Below, one piece after another: positions 35,462 to 49,874 of a stretch of 64,000 nt of DNA. The DNA lies in NCBI GenBank assembly GCA_021613535.1, contig CP075497.1:8804001-8868000 (forward strand), in the 5' to 3' direction. The notes beneath the pieces are model-generated. The model searched no databases. It worked only from the letters and a program-made list of their open reading frames with translations, and was not told the DNA's origin. This DNA is from Adineta vaga (Eukaryota > Rotifera). Every line of letters starts with the position of its first letter. Position 1 is the first letter of the stretch. The position numbers were made by a program, and so were the translations under genes.

Positions 35462-35794
35462 ATGAGTACATTTCATTATTTATCGCGACGAAAACGAAGA
35501 GATTTTCGTTCAAATCACTTGATTAGAGAACAAGAAAATCATATTCATTCCACTGGTGATGCATCATTCGTTTCTAATCTTCTTGTTCAACCACTATCTG
35601 TGATTCATTATGATGATTATCTCTATTTAATCTATCTTTTTTTACTAATGATTTTTTATACTTGTTATATAACAATGATTCTTCAAGATAAAATCAATCT
35701 ATTTGATGATAATGAACAATATTATTATTTTGATAATTATGAACGTCAAATACCACGTTTGTTATGGTTTAGAAAAGGACATAATTTCTGTTGA
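35462..35794 (+). CDS. Hypothetical small single-pass membrane protein
   Basis: A 110-codon ORF with one clear membrane helix at about residues 53-73 (YLYLIYLFLLMIFYTCYI). A basic, Arg-rich N-terminus (SRRKRRDFRSNHLIREQEN) lies before it and an acidic/aromatic tail after it, which would place the N-terminus in the cytosol. No family recognised. It lies between GILT and SLC52A, all on the + strand, with a TTAG acceptor-like site about 20 bases before the ATG. Composition is protein-like, but a chance ORF cannot be excluded. Confidence 0.45.
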   Translation: MSTFHYLSRRKRRDFRSNHLIREQENHIHSTGDASFVSNLLVQPLSVIHYDDYLYLIYLFLLMIFYTCYITMILQDKINLFDDNEQYYYFDNYERQIPRLLWFRKGHNFC

Positions 35795-36033
35795 CCTTTC
35801 AATCTAGTCTCATAGCTAAATAAGTTGTTTATATCAGTACGAGCAAGAGAAAAGGAAGAACGAAAGGAAATAAAATATACACGAAATAACGAGCAAGGAG
35901 TGCTGGGATTTTTTTCGTATCTTATGTGTACAACGATTATTGAGTCACGTTACAAATGATCCATACATATATATATATATATATACATTGCTTTACTTTT
36001 TGATTGTGAAATATTCATGTTTTCTTTTTCAGA

Positions 36034-37341
36034 ATGACTGAGAACAGATGGACATTCAATGAATATGTAACATATATTCTTTTAACACTTGTTTTTCTTG
36101 CATCCTGGACAGATATTAATGGTATATTTGCTGAATTACCACAGATTATTTTAACTCAACCTGAGCGTTGGAAACTTGGTGCATATCTTGCACTGATTAC
36201 AAATTTCGGTAATATTGCACCATTTATACTTGTTCTTATCAAATGTTTAAACAAAAAAAAAGCACTTAATCCAGTACCAATTAATTATATTGTTATTACA
36301 ATTGGTATGTTATCATGTTTCCTATTAATTTTCTTTTGGAAACATACGACAATAATTTTAAATCAAAGTTATAGTATTACATTATTACTACTTGCATTTT
36401 TTCTCTCTTTACTTGATTGTACTTCGTCTGTTTCATTTGCGGATTACATACAAAAATTTCGAGCGGAATTTACAAGTGCTCTTTTTCTCGGTGAAAGTTT
36501 AACATCCATCATTCCAAGTTTACTTGCAATTGGACAAGGAAATGGTCAACTTCGTTGTATTCCATCCATCAACGGAACTAATCTTACAGAAATTGTTTAT
36601 ACAACTGCAAGATTTTCCGTCTCAATTTATTTCTTATGTCTATTTTTACTTTTAACAATCTCATTAATCTCATTTGTACTCTTACAATGGACTTCAATCT
36701 CTCGAAATACACATCAGATTATTCGTAAAGTATCATTAGAACTAACTGAAGATAATCAAGAAACAACTAGTAAACTTTTCCAAGAAAAAACTTTAATTTC
36801 ATCCGATTCAATTACATTGACTACAAAATCCTATCTTCTTCTTTCACTCGGATGTACTTATACGAGTTCGATACTATTTGGAATGCTTCTTTCAATCTCA
36901 ACATATGTTTTAATGCCATATGGACATCGAATATTTTATTTCGGAACGATTCTATCACCATGGATGTTCACATTAATTTGGATTTTCGGCATGATAAAAC
37001 CATCCATATCGAAACGTTATATATTGTTATTCATTTTAATGGGTACTATGACATTTTTATTTGAATTTTTTATGGCATTCAAAAGTCCTTGTCCATTTTG
37101 GGTTAATACAACGAAAGGAAGTGTTTTGATTTTATTTGTCTGGCTTAGTACTTATTTACTACTAGGATATCCACGTTTAGTTATTGCTAATTATATGAGA
37201 AATTACTCATCGAATGGTATGTTTTGGTATGGTGTTAATGTTCAACTCGGTGCATTAATTGGTTCAGTTGTTGCTTATTTGTTAATCGAAACATTTTCTC
37301 TATTTCATGAATCGTTGCCTTGTGCACAGAATATTTGTTAA
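36034..37341 (+). CDS. SLC52A: SLC52-type riboflavin transporter
   Basis: An intronless gene of 435 residues with about 10-11 hydrophobic segments. Near the N-terminus WTDINGIFAELPQI matches the WMDINGLWVELP signature of vertebrate RFVTs. DCTSSVSFADY, the FTSALFLGESLTSIIPSLLA stretch and the late NGMFWYGVNVQLGALIGS are also family-conserved. The family takes up riboflavin across the plasma membrane. Hydrophilic loops (residues 227-258) mark the usual central cytosolic loop. TTTTTCAG ends one base before the ATG, so the start is unlikely to lie further upstream. No truncation seen. Confidence 0.9.
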   Translation: MTENRWTFNEYVTYILLTLVFLASWTDINGIFAELPQIILTQPERWKLGAYLALITNFGNIAPFILVLIKCLNKKKALNPVPINYIVITIGMLSCFLLIFFWKHTTIILNQSYSITLLLLAFFLSLLDCTSSVSFADYIQKFRAEFTSALFLGESLTSIIPSLLAIGQGNGQLRCIPSINGTNLTEIVYTTARFSVSIYFLCLFLLLTISLISFVLLQWTSISRNTHQIIRKVSLELTEDNQETTSKLFQEKTLISSDSITLTTKSYLLLSLGCTYTSSILFGMLLSISTYVLMPYGHRIFYFGTILSPWMFTLIWIFGMIKPSISKRYILLFILMGTMTFLFEFFMAFKSPCPFWVNTTKGSVLILFVWLSTYLLLGYPRLVIANYMRNYSSNGMFWYGVNVQLGALIGSVVAYLLIETFSLFHESLPCAQNIC

Positions 37342-38698
37342 ATTTCAAATAATAAAATAGACTTTTCTATAATCAAAGATTGATGAAGATGTTCTTTTCT
37401 ACTCATCAATATGTATATAAAGAGATACATCATATCAATGAGATGTCATCCATACTTATCCCATTAGTAGTTTTTTGATGAATAATCATCTTGTCAGAAC
37501 ACGCGTGTACTCTTTTGTACGTGTCCTTAAAACATCTTTATCTATTCTATTGTTCATTCATTTGATATCTTTTGTATATTCATATCAATATACATAACTG
37601 AAGATTTGACTGAAATAGAACATCATTATGTTTTGATCTTTCTCTTTTCGTTTCTTTTAAATAACAAAAAAAAAACAAAAGAATGATTTAAATGCAACTT
37701 TCTATTCCCTTTTAAAATTTGATTCATATCAAATCTTATTCATTCACTATGAATAGATATAATACATCAAATGATGATAATTGGCTATATGTTTCTTTTC
37801 CTCTTCTTCTTATTCTTCTTCTTTCTGCTTGATCGCAATGATTGATATTGAACAGATCACTTCTTTTTCTTTTCTATTGTTGATAGAAGACGAAGAATAA
37901 TTGATTAACTATTTTAATATAAAGATTTCGTTTGACTGAAAATAAATAATTAAAAACATTGGCGTGACATTTTCTTTGTGTCCCTCCTTTTTCCCTTTTA
38001 CGTTCTAAATTAATTCAACAAGTTCACACATTCAAATCTATTCTAAATTAAGAAGAAAAACAACAACACGAACATTTCTTTACTTATTCATACGAACGAC
38101 GACATATTGGCAGTATGTCCCATATGAACAGTGTCAATATGGATTTCGCTTTCTGCACACACACATACACATACAAATCGATTATTATTAGTGTTCATCT
38201 CACGCGATAGAAAAAAAGAAGTAAAACAGATAATGCTCTTATTTCTAGACATCCTCGTGCCTTGATGCGTGTGTACACATGAAAATGAATGAGTTTTTTA
38301 TTTACCTCTATATATGTAAACAGAGAAAGAAAATCTATTAACTGATTACATCATTTGATTAAGTCCAAGGGCTTAAAATAAAATAGTCATTGTTGACATC
38401 TTCTTATTTTTCACCTAGAGCAATTTATATGTTGATGAGTTTGAAAATCGTCTTCGCTCGATTAAGTTTAGATTGATAAAACGTTTAGATATGTCTTGAG
38501 TGCATTCAAATGAGTTTAAATGAAGTCATTTACGTTTAGTATATATGTATATAGATATATTTCTTACAATCAGAACGAAACACACACATGCATACATACA
38601 TACATACAGACACACACATCATCAAATCTATGTACAACACCGGTATGCAAAGAGAGAGAAAGAGAAAACGACGTGATGGCATTATTTGCAATATCTAG
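37342..38698. other. Intergenic, SLC52A to HAND 3' end
   Basis: Convergent 3' flanks. It holds CA-rich and (CATA)n simple sequence around 38580-38640 and AG-rich runs, but no gene. Part will be HAND 3' UTR. Confidence 0.5.
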
Positions 38699-39730
38699 CT
38701 ATCGCATTTTTGCATTGTTATTTCTTAAATATGACTTGTCATATGTACGTAATTTGTGTGTTTTTGTGCTTGACGATGAGCTGCTCTGAGAAAATGTGGG
38801 AGAATTCGATAAACTTCCTGATGATGTATTCAATTGGATTTGAGGTGGATGTGGTGGAGGTAAAAGATTTGTTTCATTAGATGATTGATTTTGTTGTTGA
38901 AAATTTTCACTACGATTCAATTCGGATTGCCAAACAGCTTGTGGCCAACCTGTTCTTCCTTTGATTTTACGCGGTGATAAAGTAGTATCAAACTAAAAGA
39001 AAGATTTTTAAAGAATGCAATAAACTCTAATTTTCTTTTATGCTAGATTCATACTTTCATTAAATCTCGATGATCTTTTCTTGTTTTGATAATTTCCGCT
39101 TTGAATGCACTTGGCATTGCTGTTGGATCATCTTTAGCAAGAATATCCATGAGAAATTCAATATATTTCGTCGCTAATTTTAAAGTTTTAATTTTGGATA
39201 GTTTTGTATCAGGTTGAACATTGGGAATTGCTGTACGAAGATCGGAGAAGGCAGTATTTATTGACTGTGTACGGCGGCGCTCTTTTTTGTTAGCTGATAC
39301 ACGTCGTTTGAAACAACGAGGAGTCCCTTTGAATGTATAAAAAAGTTTTCTGTGCTCGAGACTAAAAGGAGAAATAGGGAAACTTCACTCTACCTGTTCC
39401 TCCAAGATTTGATACCATCGTTGTTGGTACTTCCATACCAATATCATTATCAATTGAAGAAGATGATGTTGTCCATGCAAGATTATAATCATATGGCATA
39501 ATCGAATGATCATACGTTTGTATATTTGAAGAATGATGATTTAGATTATGATTATTACTACTATTATTATTGTTATCGTAGGAATAGGTTTCAAGTTCAT
39601 TGGTTGAATAATAGGATGTTGAAATTCGATTGTATGGATGATAACGAGATGTATGATGTTGTCGATTGAATATTAAACCAGATGGAGATGACGGTGAAGG
39701 AACAAAACAATCATTGGGTGAATTAAACAT
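38699..39730 (-). CDS. HAND: HAND-family bHLH transcription factor
   Basis: Three exons (39394-39730, 39055-39326, 38699-38992, transcribed right to left) give 300 residues. Exon 1 encodes a low-complexity Asn/Ser/His-rich region. Exon 2 encodes the bHLH: the basic part [18 protein letters not shown], then helix-loop-helix through [18 protein letters not shown] and [10 protein letters not shown]. Exon 3 has the HAND-specific [10 protein letters not shown] motif. HAND proteins are nuclear factors, dimerising with E proteins, that specify mesoderm, heart or visceral muscle and neural-crest derivatives in other animals. The first ATG after an acceptor-like CTACAG (39750-39751) was used; an upstream in-frame TTG is not needed. 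Homopolymers of Ser and Asn flank the conserved core. Confidence 0.92.
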
Positions 39731-42398
39731 TTCTTTTTTTTTCAATCACCTGTAGATGAGTAATTAGACGTGTTCGTTAATCGAATAATGTCTTTCTACT
39801 TATTGAGTATTTGTAGTTCTGGTATTCGTCACGACGATGTGTGTTTGTACGATTGACTGATTGAAGTTAGTTCACTTATTGACTGGTAATTTCATTTCTC
39901 TATTCTCTTTTTCTCTCTAAATAGATCGATATTGTATACATTTACTTTTTTTCTTCTTTTCCTTCTTCTTCTCTTTTTTCTATCCAATAACGGGAGGAAA
40001 AAAATTATCTTTTCGTCTTTTTCTTTCTATCTCGCCATTAATAAAACACATCCGATTGGTTGTCAATTGCTAATAGAGAATGTTTTTCTACACCATTCAG
40101 ATTATTTAGTCTCATCTACCAACCTCTCATATCGTTTTTTTTCTTCTTCTACAACTACTTTTTCGAACGCTTTTGTTTGACGTCACGGTTGATTGTTTGT
40201 GTACGTATGATCATGCCTATACTGTTTGATACTTGAAAGGTTATGAAGTGTGAAATGAAAACCTCACACTTTACAGGCGTTATGAAAGTTTGTTCATCGT
40301 AAAATTGAACTTTCTTATGTAATGATCGAAATAGTCACTAAATAAATCTAATAAAAGAAAAAACAATTTCCATTGGGAATGCTGCTTCTGTTGAACTGAT
40401 AAGAGACAGGACACGGCAGAATATTTGTTTGTTTAATGATGATGTTTGATCTATGTGCTTCGATCATTTCTTTTCAACTAAACGATTATCACTTTCTGTC
40501 GTCTTCACTAACAAAAAAATAGATCATGTTTATACTTCGGCTTATTTCATTCAATCATACCAGATCACCGACAATGATTACGCATGCTTTTCTTTTGCTT
40601 TTTTTCATTTACTCTTGAAATTGAGATGAGCAATCATGATAGAATCACATTAGCAAAAGGAAGCGGCATGTTGTTTTCCTCTTGTCTTGATCGCTGGAGA
40701 AGAAAAAATAGTATACGGAACTTGCTATAAAATGCAATCATATTAGCAACCATTTAGCTTATAAAACCGGACATATATGTATATAAGAGCATCTGCCTAG
40801 ATATTTTATTCAATGTCTCATGTATCTTTGATCTTCAACGTAGAAATTACAACATGACATGCTTCATGTTTGTATACCATCGATTAAGAGACACAGCCGT
40901 CAAATGTACGAAGAATATGAACAGTAATTATTGTTCAAGTAAAATTCATCTGTCAATAGAATAAAATAAGAAATATTCATAGGAGAAAGTTGTAGTAAAT
41001 TATAAGATAAGATAGAACTGGTTATAATCAAAAGAAATGTTCTTGTCATCATCTTTTCAATTTCATGCTCACATTCTGTGTAATATAACATCATTCTCTG
41101 TAACTGAAATACAAGTAAATTAAGTGATTATCTATTCGGATGATTGTATATTTTTTATGAACCTCACCATGTACTTCTCAATTGATTATGAAGAATATGC
41201 GGATTCTTTACATTGAAGTCATGATATTGACAGAGAATATTAGATATGTATAATTTCAAGATACATCCTACATACACTGCTTTAATATGATCTGTTCCAT
41301 CCATAATCAGTCTCTCGAAAATAGCAATAATACACTTCTTAAAACAAGAATCATTTTAATATGAAATCTTCTTCTTTTGTCTAGACAATCAACTGTCATC
41401 AATCGATTAAGTCAATCCCATCATTTTATACGCGTCATCGATAAAAATCTCACGGGTATCACACAATAAGGTGTTATGACATCTATCACTATAAACTAAG
41501 TCACCTTTATTCTTGTTTTTTTTTCTACCTACGTCTATTAAAACTTATCATTACTCATTTATTTATGTCAAAATTTGACATAATTTATTTCTATTTTTCG
41601 ACAAATCATGTATTGATTGTTGTTCGTACATTCAAGCAAATGTGATCAATAGAAGAAATAAACAAGACATCATTTTAGTTACAATAATATTATGAACCTT
41701 TCGCTATTTACAATGTGGGATAAAAAATAAATCTATTCATAGTACATTTTTAACCATTGATAAATACCAAAAAATATGATCGGCATGTTATGTATATGTA
41801 CATTCTATACATTTAATATAAAACGTGTTTATCACTGGACTATCCTATTTTAATCTTACTGATAATAGTAATAGTGGTGGGGATAAAAACAATTTCAATC
41901 TATTTTGATATTGATACAATGTTGCACAAAATCAAAATTCATGTATGAAGTTTCTATTGGATATGAATATATGATTTTCGATGATTCTTTATATCTCAAA
42001 ATAGTTCTACATATTATTACTATCATATTCTCATTTAAGAAAACTAATCCATCTGTCAATTAAATCTTGTTATTCCCAAATGGGAATACCTTCGAATGAA
42101 ATTTATCCCAATACGATTAATTCCTGTTCACTCACATATTTAATTGTAATCAACACTTTTTCTGTCAATTGATGACTTTTGAATCTACTATTATTTCTAT
42201 AACACAATAGGCGTGTGAAATATTCTAAGATATATCAGTAGTTCTTGTTTGTATGCATGTCATACAGCGACATCATTCAACAAAATACAATTCTTGTTAG
42301 TAGCTCAATTTTTTAACGAATCATACAGTTCTTATAATTTCTTTATCAAAAATACTGCTTTTTTTCTTGTATTTCTATTTCAATTTATTCTTATATAA
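39731..42398. other. Long non-coding stretch between HAND and DDX42 (divergent)
   Basis: 2.7 kb without a supportable gene, in a window where most spacers are under 600 bp. Long upstream DNA is common for developmental regulators, so it may hold HAND enhancers (inference). ORFs here are short and of poor composition. Confidence 0.5.
40178..40185. promoter_or_regulatory. Perfect CRE palindrome upstream of HAND
   Basis: TGACGTCA about 450 bp upstream of the HAND start codon. A perfect full CRE is rare in such AT-rich DNA, but its function is only inferred. Confidence 0.3.
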
Positions 42399-45740
<3,342 letters not shown>

Positions 45741-45802
45741 TTTGTGTATATTTTGTTCTAAATAAATATTTGTGTCTTTATCCAATGGTTTTTCATTGTA
45801 TT

Positions 45803-46813
45803 TTATTCATTCAAACTAGACGTCGAAATTACTTTATGAAAATCAAAAAAATATTTCAATGTATTTTCTGGATCTTCTAAATTTGGATAATGACCAATAT
45901 TGGCATTTAGTAGACATGTATCTGGATTTATGATTATTTCCCGATATCTATCAACCATATACTTTCCACTGATAGGATCAATTGGTCCATTTATCAGTCG
46001 AATTGGAATAGGATTTTTCTTGAATGTTTGTACTGTATTCATTGCATTAACCCATCGATCTCGATTTTTTACTCGTTCATTGATATAACACTGTAATTGT
46101 TGTAAGAGATTGTATGGGGCATTGAAAAATAATAGATGCGTTATTTCATTCAATTCTTGTTGATTTCGTTGAGTATTTGGGCCAAACACGCGATTAATTG
46201 CTGAACCAAATAATGTTCGTGGTATAATGAATTGAAGAATAATACCAATAATAGGAGTTTTTAACATTTTCATCATAAAAAATGGACGATGAGTTTCTGG
46301 AAATAGGCCACCATTTAGAAATACAGTCGATTGAATGATGTACTGTCTGTCATCAATTTGTCTTGCTAAGAATTCTTGAGCGATTGTATCACCAACATCG
46401 TGTGCCATGATATGAAATTTATGTAATCCTAATGAATTCATTAATTCTTCTATCATATTGACTTGAGACGTGATTGTATATGAAAATTTTACAGGTTTAG
46501 CTGATAGACCATAACCAATATAATCTGGAGCAATAATATGAAATCGTTGTTCTAATTCATCTCGCATATACAACCAATCTAATGATGATGTTGGATATCC
46601 ATGTAATAGTAACAAAGTTGGTTTATTAGCAACTGATGTATCGCGAACAGCTGAATCATAATAAAATACTGGATAACCATTGAAATTGAAATATTTCCCT
46701 TGTTTAGCCCAACTATGGACTTTTGGAAAGCGATATGGATTAATTGCAGGAGTGAAGAGCTTTTTTAGCAGAATTATAAATATGAAAATAATTACAATAA
46801 GAAAAATATCCAT
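45803..46813 (-). CDS. MEST: MEST-like membrane-anchored alpha/beta hydrolase
   Basis: An intronless gene of 336 residues. A hydrophobic anchor at 3-17 precedes the hydrolase fold: oxyanion HGYPTSSLDW (71-80), nucleophile elbow HDVGD with Asp139, and the C-terminal GHYPNLEDP with the catalytic His. NGGLFPETHRP and GPIDPISG match vertebrate MEST/PEG1, an ER-membrane protein of the epoxide-hydrolase-like group whose substrate is not settled. An Asp nucleophile and lid region are as expected. The stop lies 62 bp from the DDX42 stop, so the 3' ends of the two transcripts probably overlap. Confidence 0.88.
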   Translation of the reverse strand: MDIFLIVIIFIFIILLKKLFTPAINPYRFPKVHSWAKQGKYFNFNGYPVFYYDSAVRDTSVANKPTLLLLHGYPTSSLDWLYMRDELEQRFHIIAPDYIGYGLSAKPVKFSYTITSQVNMIEELMNSLGLHKFHIMAHDVGDTIAQEFLARQIDDRQYIIQSTVFLNGGLFPETHRPFFMMKMLKTPIIGIILQFIIPRTLFGSAINRVFGPNTQRNQQELNEITHLLFFNAPYNLLQQLQCYINERVKNRDRWVNAMNTVQTFKKNPIPIRLINGPIDPISGKYMVDRYREIIINPDTCLLNANIGHYPNLEDPENTLKYFFDFHKVISTSSLNE

Positions 46814-47244
46814 CGTGTATTCTTTCTTTTGAAATGTTCTAAACTAATAAATAGTCACAGTGAAGAATAAACACATGTATTTCTTGTGATAGTATTATAT
46901 GCTGACTTTTTGAATCATCATTACAAAACAACAGTATTTGCTTTCATCCTGACCAATCTGAAATTTTTCTTTGCATATTTGTACTTACCTCTATAGTGCT
47001 TGTGAGATTTTATATCAAGATGCTATTACATCGATGAAACACTTGAGAATAAATGATATTATCTTACTATCGTACGGTGTTCATTATATCCTGTGTTCAA
47101 AGATGAATGATTAGAACTTGCGTTATTTATCGATTCAATTTTTTGAACATTTTTAATCACATGAACTAAATACCTGACTGTTGAATGAAACGTTGCGAAT
47201 GAAAATAATCATTGTGGAGATTTTGATTTGTCTTTCAAGACTTT
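46814..47244. other. Intergenic, MEST upstream
   Basis: AT-rich; a TTTAG acceptor-like site lies about 25 bases before the MEST ATG. Nothing else seen. Confidence 0.5.
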
Positions 47245-47652
47245 TCAATATCCTAAAATTAACAGCGATTTCAAACAGCAATTTTCCACTGATTTTAGAT
47301 ATTTTATATATTGACCGCGACGCTCAGGATGTATCATCATTATCAATAGACAGATGAGATGGCCTGATGGATATTGATCACATATTGTACTTGGAACTTG
47401 TGAAAGAACTGTATTTTCTCGAGTTGTGTATCCCCAATGTCCGAGTGAACATTGCAAAAGATTAAGACCGAAAAATTTCAATATATGTCGTCCAGTCCTA
47501 TTCGAATCATAGGTAATATACAATGCTTCTATGTAATCAGTGAAAGAACAATTTCCGTATTCACCTACACATATATTTGTAAAGAAACTTTTGATCAAAC
47601 ATATTCTTCTTCTAAACCAATCAGAATCAATTGGACAGAACAGTTTACGCAC
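47245..47652 (-). CDS. Hypothetical Cys-containing protein or gene fragment
   Basis: A 135-codon ORF with protein-like composition, starting MRKLFCPIDSDWFRRRICL, with ten cysteines and stretches such as SFTDYIEALYITYDSNRTG and SLGHWGYTTRENT. No family recognised and no signal peptide. The Cys density and the central Asn sequon could mean part of a secreted protein whose other exons are lost or not seen. It may equally be a chance ORF. Confidence 0.3.
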   Translation of the reverse strand: MRKLFCPIDSDWFRRRICLIKSFFTNICVGEYGNCSFTDYIEALYITYDSNRTGRHILKFFGLNLLQCSLGHWGYTTRENTVLSQVPSTICDQYPSGHLICLLIMMIHPERRGQYIKYLKSVENCCLKSLLILGY

Positions 47653-48278
47653 TCATCTTTCAATTTATGACTTCAATATTGATAGCCTCAAATAATTAAA
47701 GAACACGCATGATTATTTCCATCAGAGTACACTTTGGTGCTAGACGTATTAAATATCTATGTATTTTCTTTGTAGTAAAACAATGATTTATTGATGATCG
47801 CCATGGACAGCCGTGAAGCAAATATGGTTTTAAATGAAAAGACTTTCACGACATCTGAGATCAATTAAGACTACACAAGCTTACAGTGGTTTGGTTTGTT
47901 CTTCAAATAACTTTTAATTGTGCAATAACTGTACACTCACTGCACATCTATGCTGATAATACTTATAATATATACCATTCAGTTAATTATTTTAGTTTAC
48001 ATTAAACTACTTTAGATTCTATAAAAACTGATACAGATTTCAGCACATGTGGTCTCCTTATAAATTTATTTTCACTACACTTTCCTTCCTTTTTCTTTCT
48101 ATTACTCACTCGACCAATATTATTCATCGTTTTCTCTTTAAAAGCAGCCATGTGGCGCATAATAAAATGTTTTTTATATTTCTTTTCTTCGAAAATTCTA
48201 CACGATGACAACATTTGTTTATGTCGGAAGATAAAAGTTATTTCAACAATTTTCCATTTAATTCTTTATAGATATTCG
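47653..48278. other. Intergenic, upstream of the ADP-ribosyltransferase
   Basis: No supportable gene. It ends with TTTAATTCTTTATAG (AG 48270-48271), 7 bases before the start codon. Confidence 0.5.
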
Positions 48279-49358
48279 ATGGATGACATTTGTTTCAGAA
48301 TAAATGATGTCTCTCGTGAAATTGGTGAAGCATTGCTACCAATTGACGGATATCAAAATGAACCTCTCGTATCATTAGACAAAGCAGTTCAACCCCTTAT
48401 TTCATTATTTCCTGAAAATGATCTGTTAACAAAAGTCTGGACAGCAAAAGAACGTTGTAGAAATCCTGCAGATGGTCTATCTCCAGATGAATCTGCATCG
48501 ATTATGCTCTATACATTTCAGTGGAATGAACATCAAAAAAGTCTTTATTTTCTCTTAAACAAGGCATTACGCGAAGAAGATCGTCAAGCGTTAAGACCAT
48601 GGTTTTTATATTTGCGATTATTTATTGATGCACTTTTACAACTTCCACCAATAAATGGTGTGGTCTTTCGTGGTGTTAAACAGGATTTTTCTACCAAATA
48701 TACACCGGAAGGAAAACTAACTTGGTGGGGTCTTAGTTCATGTACTAATAACATTCAAACGCTTCAGAACGAACAGTTTTGTGGTAAAACTAGTACTCGA
48801 ACAATTTTTAGTATAAAATGTTTCGCTGGTCGAAATATCAAAAATCATTCTTATTATATGGCTGAAAATGAAATTTTACTATTACCTGGTCGATATCTAC
48901 AGGTAACTGGTAGTTACAATGCTGCAGATGGAATGCATATGATACAACTCGAAGAGATACATCCTCCTCATGAGTTTCTTAAGTTACCTCCAGTTAAACC
49001 GTGGCGTCGAATTGAATCAGGTGCTTCTCTTCTCGGTATGTGCACTAATCCGGAATGTAATGCACATCGAAAGGAAGTTATTATCCCACTCGGTTTCAAA
49101 ACCTATGATATAGTTGTTGATCCTTCATCTCTTGCTAGATGTCCAATTTGTACAACTTATGTTAACATCTCAAAATTGGGCTTTAATAGATGTCAATGGC
49201 GATTACATGGTATAAGACAACAGAATTCGACCAGTCCACCGATGCCTTTCTTACATGAACGGACACAAGCACCTAGACATTCATTAATTGAATATAATTT
49301 AAAAGAAAATGAAACTGTTTGGCGTCAATTAATACTGGAAACCATATCTGAAAATTGA
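48279..49358 (+). CDS. R-S-ExE ADP-ribosyltransferase with C-terminal Cys/His domain
   Basis: An intronless gene of 359 residues. It has the three catalytic elements of arginine-specific mono-ADP-ribosyltransferases: Arg131 in VVFRGVK, the Ser-Ser pair in WWGLSSCT (153-154), and ExE in AENEILLLPG (Glu196, Glu198). The family moves ADP-ribose from NAD+ to protein side chains. Residues 250-310 form a second domain with Cys255, Cys260, His263, Cys288, Cys291 and Cys305, a probable zinc-binding fold; related tails occur beside various enzymes in rotifers. There is no signal peptide, so it is likely intracellular. The same frame is open upstream to 48150, but a splice acceptor just before 48279 and the start of conserved sequence favour this ATG. 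Confidence 0.85.
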   Translation: MDDICFRINDVSREIGEALLPIDGYQNEPLVSLDKAVQPLISLFPENDLLTKVWTAKERCRNPADGLSPDESASIMLYTFQWNEHQKSLYFLLNKALREEDRQALRPWFLYLRLFIDALLQLPPINGVVFRGVKQDFSTKYTPEGKLTWWGLSSCTNNIQTLQNEQFCGKTSTRTIFSIKCFAGRNIKNHSYYMAENEILLLPGRYLQVTGSYNAADGMHMIQLEEIHPPHEFLKLPPVKPWRRIESGASLLGMCTNPECNAHRKEVIIPLGFKTYDIVVDPSSLARCPICTTYVNISKLGFNRCQWRLHGIRQQNSTSPPMPFLHERTQAPRHSLIEYNLKENETVWRQLILETISEN

Positions 49359-49874
49359 CACTTATCATCACACTGTGCAGAATCTTTATAAAATTGTTAG
49401 ATACTAATCGTATTATAGATCATTTATGAACATGGTGTAAACCATAGTCCATGGTTTTTTTTTAAACAAGAAACAGTTTTCTGTTTGTTGTTTACATAAA
49501 CAGTATTTGTTTTGTGTCAATAACACAATCGTTCTGCAATAAAACGAAAGAAAGAAATAACTTCTGTTAAATTGTTCAGTATTCTATATTCAACATTGAC
49601 GAGAAAGTTTTTCAATATAAAGTCTTTCATTCAATGACGAATATTTTTTATCAGTCTATCTTAATATACATTCCATGTGTATTCGCAACATCAGACGGAA
49701 GAACTTCCATCGTAATTATCTGATATTTTATACTTTTGTGCAATAAGAAGCACTGTTTGTCAATTTAAATATTTTGATTTAAAATAGATTTAGATATTTC
49801 ATTGGAAAAGTATCATGAATAGCGCAATCTCTAACGCCTAGATCTATGATATAATGGGCAAAAAATGATGTCTC
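49359..49874. other. Intergenic, ART to GH3 (convergent)
   Basis: 3' flanks of two converging genes; no ORF of interest. Confidence 0.55.

Noticed and set aside
39731-39745. Upstream in-frame extension of HAND from a TTG codon
   Set aside because: A splice acceptor and an ATG at 39728-39730 give a normal start; a non-ATG start is not needed.
40900-41094. A 64-codon minus-strand ORF upstream of HAND
   Set aside because: Tyr/Ser/Leu-rich translation typical of AT-rich non-coding DNA; no supporting context.
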